Shown here: piece by piece, positions 53,830-61,799 of the stretch
Layout: every line of letters starts with the position of its first letter
Numbering within the stretch: the first letter of the stretch is position 1
NCBI GenBank assembly: GCA_964036195.1
Contig: OZ038457.1
Location: forward strand, 25,864,787-25,928,786
DNA length: 64,000 bases
Direction: 5' to 3'
Origin: Sphaerolaimus hirsutus
Lineage: Eukaryota > Nematoda > Chromadorea > Monhysterida > Sphaerolaimidae
Translations under genes and position numbers: made by a program
The notes under the pieces: model-generated
Told to the model about the DNA's origin: nothing
The model's input: the letters and a program-made list of their open reading frames with translations, nothing else
The model's database searches: none

Positions 53830-55390
53830 ATCTTCAATTGGCTCATCCCATTGTGTTGTTTTTGTCTCTTGGAGCAGCATTGACAACTGGGATTTCAGGG
53901 TCAGTGAAACAGGTGCTGTGAACCCAATTGGGTCATATGCTGACACTAATAATTTATTCAAGTTTTGTTTGGTTGGTGTTGTGATGCTGTCAATTTGCAA
54001 TTTTGGTGTTGATATTGCCAGCATGTCCGTTCGGTGATTTTATTTCATGCCCATTACTGCGACAATTTTATTCACCTATGGACTCCTGTCGTTTTCTGCT
54101 ATTTCATTCATGACTGATCTAGAGTTTGACAGCCATTCCCTCATGTTGATAGAACATTGGTTAAATAAAGCTTTGACTTTGTAATATAGTTCTAAAGCTT
54201 TAACTTCATTCGTGACACTCATGATGAAGTTATCGATGTAAATGTTGTTTATTATCATTGCCAACTGGTTTCCCCCGCCAATTCCCCTTCATTTTCTTCA
54301 TATTCATTCATGTTGTTTATTGTCACATTTAAATGGTATTTTATGACTGCTCCCAAAATTGCTGGGCTGCAGACAAGTCCAAACAGTATGCTTTTAAAAT
54401 GAAGTACTATCTAGTTATTTTCAGTTACTGGTTTTGAGGCATCTTTCAGCCAGAAAAATTGTGTGTAGTCTCTAGCTTGGTCATGCAATCCTATTTGCAA
54501 AAATGCCTTTTCAATATCGGCAATTAATGCTAGATTGCCTGCCCTGAACCTCAGTAGTAGGCCCAGTGCTAATGTAGCCACACAAGCTAGTTTTCAATGT
54601 TCCTTTTTGAAAACTCGTAAATCAGCATTGAACGCATTGAGTTTTCCAGAATGAGTCGTTTTTACTCTCCGTCAACTGTAGATGAGGGGCACCTCATTCT
54701 AGAAAACTCAAATGCATTCAATGCAGATCTACAAGTTTTCAAAATTTTGGTTGAAAACTAGCTTGTGTGGCGCCAATGGTGTTGTAATTGGTCCTCTAAA
54801 AAGGCACTCATTGAAACTGGGCTTACCTGCTGACCCATCGTACATGATTCTGCATGATGTCGATTTGCCCGGCGTGATTACTGGCTGGTGTGGCAGGTAA
54901 TGAATCCCCTTGTTGTCTGTTTTGTCGTCACAGATCTCAATTATTCCCTTTTCTAGTTGGTTGTCCAACACTTTCCGGTATTGTTCGAATAAGTTTGGAT
55001 CTTTGTTGAATCTTCTTATCAGTGATTTAAACCGCACCAAGGCTTCTGCTTTTCCCGTGGGCAGGTCACTGATACTCTCTTTATACGGCCAGTCAATATA
55101 GTATCGTTTGTTGTTGTCATTAAATTTTATGCTATTTATTATCATCTCCTCTGCAATGTTGTCATCAATTGCATAGGGGTCATCAGTGATTCCCACTGCT
55201 TCTAGACTGTGAAATTGTCATAGTGTTTCCTTTCCTATGGCCACTATGGCTACTTTTTGATGATTTTTTGTTGGTTCAGTTAGGCTTGAACTACAAGTGA
55301 AGTTACAGGCATGATCCATAGTTGCAGAATGTACAGCTACCACAATCAAAGCCAAACAGGCAAACCTGCATGCAGGTTTTCCTTCTGCAA
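53830..55390 (-). pseudogene. Pao/BEL retrotransposon pol remnant
   Basis: Minus-strand pieces in pol order: 55,390-55,200 (upstream of the reverse transcriptase), 55,196-54,780 (GITDDPYAIDDN..., KGIHYLPHQPVITPGKSTSC, RIMYDGSAG: the start of the Pao reverse transcriptase), 54,560-54,290 (decayed), 54,264-54,076 (YIDNFIMSVTNEVKALELY, the catalytic Y-x-D-x box, with an Asn in place of the second Asp), and 54,024-53,830 (LVSAYDPIGFTAPVSLTLKS, typical after the reverse transcriptase in Pao elements). Stops, frame changes, an insertion and the altered active site show it is dead. No LTRs are seen. Confidence 0.85.
54565..54780. repeat. Inverted-repeat insertion inside the pol remnant
   Basis: GCCACACAAGCTAGTTTTCA at the left and TGAAAACTAGCTTGTGTGGC at the right (20-bp inverted repeat). 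Inside is a mirrored CTCAAATGCATTCAATGC/GCATTGAACGCATTGAG pair. It splits the pol frame at FRGPITTPLAPHKL. Confidence 0.75.
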
Positions 55391-55731
55391 ATTTGTCTAT
55401 TACCGTGCTAATTTCACTTTATTTTTTTCTGTTTCCGTGAAAATTTTGCTTTCCGTTTTCCGTTTTCCGGCATTTCATTTTTCCGTTTTCCAGCCAACAA
55501 TTTGTTTTTACCTTTCCGTTTTCCGTTTTCCGCTGAGTGAAATTTTTTTACCTTTCCGTTTTCCGTTTTCCGGCATAAATTTTTTTTTTACCTTTCCGTT
55601 TTCCGTTTTCCGTAAAGTGAAAAAATTTTACCTTTCCGTTTTCCGTTTTCCGTAAAAAAATTTTTTTGACACCCTACTCACAAGTGCCTGACTTGCCTGA
55701 AAATTGCAAAATGAGATTTAATTGTGAGGGC

Positions 55732-56973
55732 TAGTGATGGAAAAGCGCCATGGCGCTGGCGCCTGGCGCTAGCGCCAAAGCAAAAAGCGCCATGGCGCTT
55801 CTGGCGCTTGGCGCTAAAATCCTCTGGCGCCATTGGCGCTTGGCGCCGGGATCTGAGAAAGCGCCATGGCGCTTTTGGCGCTTGGCGCCATTTTCTTGTG
55901 GCGCTATTGGCGCCTGGTGCCAGCATTTTGAATGGCGCCAAAAAAGCGCCAACCGTGATCATAAAAAGTGTAGTAATATGGTATAAACGACAATCAGTTG
56001 ATTACCTAAGTTTGTGGAGAACTGAAAAACATATTGAATCATAAATATAAGGGTGTAAGGGAACATAAGTATTTACAAAATATTGATCAGGCAATATTAG
56101 GGCATACCTTTCTATACATAGAATAAAATCAAATGTGATAAACTGTTTTTGCTTTTTACTCATTTTTGGACATTTTACCTCATATCTAAATTTGGTATAT
56201 ATGTGAAACAAATTTTTTTAGTTTTTTGCTTAGAAATGTGGGTGGATTATACACCGCGAGATTCATTTTAAGCCTTGACAAACGTTGATAAGTAAAAGTT
56301 GATGGTAATGTTGATAGTTGATGAAAATTGTGTTTTGTGTTTTGTAACCATCTTGGAATAATTCCCATTCCCTCAAAAAGTCAAACAAAATAATTCCTCA
56401 GGGGACTTATTCCAGCTAATACGGTATATGGGAAAGCTGTACCCGAGTAATGTATTTTTCGAGTAAATGTAAATACATTTGAGCAACTATGAATGGAAAA
56501 AATTGCTCTGTCTAGAAAAAGCATACATCAGCAGAAAAAGTAAAGAAAAATACCATAAATTCTCAAAACTTTTAGCCGAATAAGAAACAAATAAACGTCT
56601 CTTAAATAACTCCACCTTTTGGCTGTGTGAGGAACCTTTGTTTTAGCTGTGTGTGGAACCTCACTTCCCATTGGAAGCTCCCCAATGACAATGGCAAATG
56701 TTAAATCGACTACTATGACATGTCACGTTATGCACCCATTATTCTAGAACATATTGCAGAAAACAATTTTTGGCGCTGGCGCTATTGGCGCTTGGCGCCA
56801 TCCATCTCTGGCGCCATTGGCGCTTGGCGCTGAGGTTCAGAAAAGCGCCATGGCGCTTTTGGCGACTGGCACCATTTTGCTCTGGCGCTATTGGCGCTTG
56901 GCGCTGGGGTCAGAAAAGCGCCATGGCGCTTTTGGCGCTTGGCGCCAAAAGTCTGGCGCTTTTTCCATCACTA
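55732..56973. mobile_element. hAT-like element, GCGCCATGGCGC arms
   Basis: TAGTGATGGAAAAGCGCC at the left and GCGCTTTTTCCATCACTA at the right between perfect 8-bp duplications GTGAGGGC (55,724-55,731 and 56,974-56,981). The arms are GGCGCCATTGGCGCTTGGCG words. The 0.75 kb core is AT-rich with no clear ORF. Scraps of this family are at 4355, 15,955, 28,300, 47,030 and 61,415. Confidence 0.93.
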
Positions 56974-57079
56974 GTGAGGGCATGCCTGGCAAAATTTAAC
57001 AGAACATGAAAAATGTGCCCTGCATCCTCAGAGGTGCAGGGCAGGTAACTTTTCATGTTTTCAGTTTGACTTTTTCCAT

Positions 57080-57225
57080 AGTGTATCCAAATATTTTTTT
57101 TTGTATCCAAATCTTATTTTTCATGTATCCAAATCTTATGTTTTCAATACCCAAACCTTATGTTTTGTATCCAAAACTTATGTTTTGTATCCAAAACTTA
57201 TGTTTGTGTATCCAAATCTTATGTT
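57080..57225. repeat. One-sided CCAAATCTTATG array
   Basis: Six or more units of GTATCCAAATCTTATGTTTT in one direction. Related to the foldbacks at 21,420 and 28,450 but without the inverted half. Confidence 0.7.
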
Positions 57226-57440
57226 CATGCCTGTCCTGCCAGGCACCTGACAGCTGCCGCCCGGCACGCAATTAAATCTCGCTCTGCCTGGCAGTCGGGT
57301 GGCGGCTGTCAGGCGCCTGGCATGACGGGCGGGCGGCGCGGGCATGCCTGCCCAATCAAATCTCGAATTGCCAGACACGCCCGTCATGTCCTCCCTCTCA
57401 GGGATAATCTGCCCAATTAATTCTGGGGCCAGGGGCCAGA

Positions 57441-57683
57441 TTTAATTCTCCCTACAGATTTGTAGGACAAACCGCTACGCCGGATAGATTTTCAATGTTC
57501 CGCCAGCTCGACGCGTACGCACTGAGAGAAACGCAGTTCGTGAATACGGGGGCGCATTACTCGCATAACTCGCGATTTTGTGTAGTCCGGTGCGCACTTC
57601 CCAGCTTTCACTACCCTACAGCCACAACATGAGGGCAGTGAAGATAAAGGAAGCATGCACCAGCATATAAAATCGTGAGTAAA
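57441..57683. other. Short unassigned stretch
   Basis: No ORF or repeat recognised. Slightly higher GC (TCGACGCGTACGCACTGAG). Nothing further can be said. Confidence 0.35.
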
Positions 57684-58081
57684 GCGGGAATTAGAGCTCA
57701 GCGTCGATTCGACGTGAAATGATGATGTGAAATGACGTCGTGAAATTAATTACACGAGTGTGGATCATGCTACGGGTCTACAATTTTCTAAGGATAATAT
57801 ATGAATCAATACCTTAATCGTGTCCAATACTGAGTGTTATCAGCCACAACTAGAGCGAATTGAAAAATTCAATTTTTATCATTCCACGTCATCATTTCAC
57901 GTCAGACTGCAATAGTTGTGGCTGATAACACTCAGTATTGGACACGATTAAGGTATTGATTCATCTATTATCCTTAGAAAATTGTAGACCCGTAGCATGA
58001 TCCACACTCGTGTAATTAATTTCACGACGTCATTTCACGTGGTCATTTCACGTCGAATCGACTCTGAGCTCTAATTCCGGC
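57684..58081. mobile_element. Foldback element, copy 3 of 3
   Basis: GCGGGAATTAGAGCTCAGCG at the left and CTGAGCTCTAATTCCGGC at the right. Slightly shorter at the centre than copies 1 and 2. The flanks are GAGTAAA and TTAATGC. Confidence 0.88.
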
Positions 58082-58652
58082 TTAATGCGAGTAAAGTGCC
58101 CGACAAAATCCAAAAAAGAAAGACTTGGCCGACAGCCAAAAAATGACGAAATCGTGATTTTCGTGCCAAAATCTAAGTGATGTTGCAATATCGGCGACAT
58201 AAGGACAACGTTTCGTGTATTTCACGAAGTGCATCTGGCCCCTGGTGTCCAGTGTTCGTTTTCAAATGGCACCATTGGCGCTCTGCTCGTTTTTTTTATA
58301 TACTTCATTTTCAATGGGAGGAGGTTAAATGGGGGGGGGGTATTATTTCGCCAATAATTTATTGAACTCGCAGTACTAATGTGTTGTGTGTAACGCACGT
58401 AGATGTTGTTGTTGGTATAAAAAACCCTGTTCTAAAGTAACACAGTCAGTGTGTTAACGTGTGTTCCGCATTGCTTGGATAATAAGCCGCAGTTTTTGTC
58501 ACTGACGTTCTGTTTACACTCATATCTGGGGGATATTTCGAGGGGGGTCTATTATTTCATTAGTCATTTTGAGGGGGTGTATTTCGACAAAATACGGTAC
58601 ACCTACGTTAATGGCATTGATGTCTATATTTGGTTACTATGAATATTAAATT

Positions 58653-59068
58653 TACCGTATTTCCTCTAAATACCCCCAGGGGGTTTATTTTTTCAGAGTG
58701 GAAATTTTGAGGGGGGGTATTTCGAGGGGGGAGGCTTATTCAAGGGGAGTTTATCATTTCGTCAGAAATTTTCGCGAAATTCATAGTAAGGAACACGCTT
58801 TTACATACCTAAAACCGGTTCTAAACGTGACTAGAAAGGATAACGTGGGACATTCAACGTACATACCTATACAAACTAGCGTATCGGTGTATCTAAGATG
58901 CAAATTGGCAGTAATAAATACATCATATACATTGCATACATGATGTACATCATTCCAGACGGGGGGTATTTCGAGGGGGGTTTATTGTTTCCCCAGCTCG
59001 AAAACACGTGGGGGTATTTCGAGGGGGGGTTAATTCAAGGGGGGGGGGGCATTCGAGGAAATACGGTA
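58653..59068. repeat. ACCGTATT palindrome with spacer
   Basis: TACCGTATTTCCTCTAAATA at the left and TTCGAGGAAATACGGTA at the right. G-run arms around a spacer with AACGTACATACCTATACAAA that also occurs, diverged, at 29,900-30,010. Confidence 0.78.
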
Positions 59069-59439
59069 TATCCATTATGCTCCAATCAAGACAAAATATC
59101 ATGAAAATAGATATAGCTTATTTCTCAGTGTGCATTTTGTTATTTTATATACGTTTTCAATACGCAAATTTGATGATCAATGGTGAACGTCCCAGATTTT
59201 ATGGAATCATGATTGTGTAGCTCTGCTGCGCGAAAATGCTGTCAAATGAAAAACACATTACATTTTTAAAGTAAAGTATTGGATTTTACATTGATCGGAT
59301 TTTTCAAACAAAAAAATCTAAATACAGAGGAAAATACAAAGGTCAAAAAGAAAATATGAGAGCATCCTTAAAAATATCTGTAACCACCATAAATCCTTGA
59401 ATAATACCCCTCACTGAAAAATTCAGTATGATGATGTGC

Positions 59440-59882
59440 CTATGCAAACTAGTTGACAACTCAGATTTCTATAACTGATAAACCTGTTTGGCGCACCGCA
59501 CACTGAAATTTTGCGTTCAGCGTTCGAACGTTTTTGCACGCTGAACTACAAACGCTGAAATCGATATTTAAAGAACCGAACGTTTTTAAGCGATAAAATA
59601 TTCGGAATTTGCAATATTTAGTGAAATTCGCATGCTAGCCGAATTTATACGCTTCAAAAACGTTGTGTTCTTCAGATTTTGATTTCAGCGTTTATAGTTC
59701 AGCGTGCGAAAACGTTCGAACGCTGAACGCGAAATTTCAGTGTGTGGTGCGCCTTTCAAGCACTTTTTAGTTTATCTCCACCAAAAGTAGTTGACGGATG
59801 ACTCATCCCGTCAACTCAAATGCGTTTAAAACAGATTCATCAGCTCTGGAAATTTCGGCTGTTAACTAATGTGTGTAGGGCC
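59440..59882. repeat. CACTAGTTGACA-family element with a palindromic insert
   Basis: TGCCTATGCAAACTAGTTGA at the left and TTAACTAATGTGTGTAGGGC at the right. A perfect-looking palindrome sits inside at 59,490-59,753 (GGCGCACCGCACACTGAAAT to ATTTCAGTGTGTGGTGCGCC), rich in TTCGAACG words. Confidence 0.65.
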
Positions 59883-60072
59883 AATATCCCAAAAAAATCT
59901 GTCATAAAAATTACGATCAAAAAAATATGTCCATGGGATTTATTCAAGAATACACGGCGAACACACCAAAATCACAACTTTTTTCAAGTCACAGGGAAAA
60001 AATGTCAATGGTGGCAAAATGTTAGCGGCAACAAGATTGAAGAAATTAACCGTAGGATACACGTTGAATAAA

Positions 60073-60318
60073 TGGCCCTACACACACTAGTTTTTACCGT
60101 GACATGTGTGAAAACTGAAATGGCGACATGGCGACATTCAGCCTAGTCTTATCGTATGCTATATGTGTTTTAGTTTTCAAATTTTCAAAGTTAAATGTTC
60201 ATTATTTAAAATTCAAATTTAAATTAAATTAAATGAGTCAACCGTGCTCATTAATTTGCACTTTTAAAAATTTCAGTTTTCACACGAAGTCACGGTGAAA
60301 ACTAGTGTGTGTAGGCAC
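60073..60318. mobile_element. CACACACTAG-family element, uninterrupted copy
   Basis: TGGCCCTACACACACTAG at the left and AACTAGTGTGTGTAGGCACA at the right, with TTTTCACAC and TGTGAAAAC inside. It is the empty-site counterpart of the element split at 34,443/35,753. Confidence 0.75.
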
Positions 60319-60863
60319 ATTCAGCAATGTAAGATCTGTGGCCAGGTATCCATTCCGCAAGTCGAAAAGAAAAACCAATGATAGGCAAGTGAGAAGTAAA
60401 AAATTAAAAGAAAAGTAAATTTATAAGTGAGAATTGAAATGGCAAGTAAAAGGTTAAAATGGAAATGGCAACAGACACTAAAAGCAACTTTGACTGGCCA
60501 TTTCACCTCTCAATCTTCTTTTCTTTTAACTTTTTACTGATTTTATAAATAGATTTTTCACTTTTCCATCTGAAAACTTTTTCAGTCATTTTACACTTTT
60601 GGGCTAGTCCAGAAAATTTCACATTTTACGGAGTGCAAGTATAGTATTTTTGTGCAAAAACACATTGAAAATGATGTTTTTATAATTACAAATCGACTCA
60701 TATACAAAGAAATATGGTAGTCATCAATATTAATTTTTGTTGAGAAGATTCAATCAAGACTGGCAAAACAATATAAATATGTAAACAGTATTTACAACTA
60801 AGTAATCTAATCAAATCTAAGATTGAACTAAAATAGGTAAATATGTATGTGGGATGAATTCAG

Positions 60864-61086
60864 TGGCACTCCCACCCAGAACCTTTAAAATGCAAATTGT
60901 CAAAAGTAAAGCAAAATGTCTTGGTAAAATGTCAAATGTCATTCAAAGTGTCATAAGAGGTGCAAAATGGCACTTTTTACTATATGCTTTACATTTTTCA
61001 TGACAGTTTAACATGACAGTTAACACTTTGCTTGACATTTGACATTTTACGAGGCATTTTACACTGTGGATCTCTGGGAGTGGCAC
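60864..61086. repeat. TGTAAAATG foldback
   Basis: GTGGCACTCCCACCCAGAAC at the left and GATCTCTGGGAGTGGCACC at the right, with GTCAAAAGTAAAGC and CATTTTACGAGGC words. Ends are more diverged than in the intron copies. Confidence 0.65.
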
Positions 61087-61652
61087 CATTGTCCAATTCT
61101 GCAAGTTCACAAGTGACAAGTCAAGTGTTAATTAATAAATCATGTGGCAATTTCACTGAAAAGTAGATTGATAAGTGATAAGCAAATTACTGAATCAAAA
61201 AACTTCTCAACTGTATGTTAACTTATTACTTTACTTACCACTGAACACTTTTGTCACTTGTCAATTTGATAGATATGCACCAATTGGAGGATTTAAAGCA
61301 GGAATCTCCAAAATTTGGGAGGTGACGGCGCGGTGTCACATAAAAATATCTGGCTAAACAAATAAATATTTGGGTAAAAATTATGTGCCAAAAATATGAA
61401 AATGTGCGCTGTGGCGCCAAGCACCATTATTCTTGGCGCGTTTCCATATCTACTCAAGACTGTTGATGGAATGACTCCATCTTAGGCGCTTTTTATCTGC
61501 GCATTTCCATCACAACTGGGGACCCCCAGTAAGCACCCCCTTTGGAGACCCCTGATAAAAAGGATACCACTATCTCCACAAAAAAATTCATCAAAAATTT
61601 CACATTCAATAAAATGAAACAAACCAAAAGTAATTTTTACAAAATCAATTAA

Positions 61653-61799
61653 TCAATAATACAATTTCGCGTCAACAGTTGGTTTCTGTGCATTTTCGCT
61701 ATTCGTACTCAATCTTCTGCCATTTTGCCAGACATACTGCGCTTGGGCGTAATATCCATTGTTTTCCTTCATTCTTTCAATGTCGTCCGTTGTGAAGAC
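61653..61799 (-). CDS. Membrane protein last exon
   Basis: After AAAATCCCGCAG it codes VFTTDDIERMKENNGYYAQA, QYVWQNGRRLSTNSENAQKP and TVDAKLYY, then TGA. The C-terminal LYY could bind a PDZ domain, but this is only a guess. Confidence 0.75.
   Translation of the reverse strand, partial: VFTTDDIERMKENNGYYAQAQYVWQNGRRLSTNSENAQKPTVDAKLYY

Larger units (their letters stand above)
53493..55676. mobile_element. hAT-like element, CCGTTTTCC arms, carrying Pao/BEL pol
   Basis: TAGGGTGTCAAATTTCCG at the left and TTTTTTTGACACCCTA at the right between perfect 8-bp duplications CTCACAAG (53,485-53,492 and 55,677-55,684). Each arm is about 250-330 bp of TTTCCGTTTTCCGGCAG words. The core, about 53,830-55,390, is a broken Pao/BEL polymerase on the minus strand with a smaller insertion at about 54,565-54,780. 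The whole unit moved as one, since both duplications lie outside the arms. Confidence 0.88.
53330..57440. repeat. CCTGGCA/CACGCC repeat split by two transposons
   Basis: GCCAGGCACGCCCTCACAAG (to 53,492) and CTCACAAGTGCCTGACTTGC (from 55,677) are two halves of one repeat. So are TTAATTGTGAGGGC (to 55,731) and GTGAGGGCATGCCTGGC (from 56,974). It ends near 57,440 with ATTTAATTCT. The left end, CCCCAGATTTAATTGGGC, mirrors the right end GCCCAATTAATTCTGGGG. Confidence 0.7.
58082..61652. other. Gene-poor region with dispersed repeats
   Basis: No exon is supported. It contains ACCGTATT palindromes (58,320-58,600 fragment and 58,653-59,068), a CACACTAGTTGAC element with an insert (59,440-59,882), its relative at 60,073-60,318, a foldback of AAAAGTTAAAA words (60,355-60,610) and a TGTAAAATG foldback (60,864-61,086). 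Confidence 0.5.

Noticed and set aside
53493-55676. Intact Pao/BEL retrotransposon
   Set aside because: No LTRs, broken frames, an altered active-site box and an insertion within it. The flanking repeats are inverted CCGTTTTCC arms, not direct LTRs.
55678-56999. Overlapping Ala/Trp/Arg-rich ORFs on both strands
   Set aside because: They are translations of GCGCCATGGCGC words in the arms of the 55,732-56,973 element.
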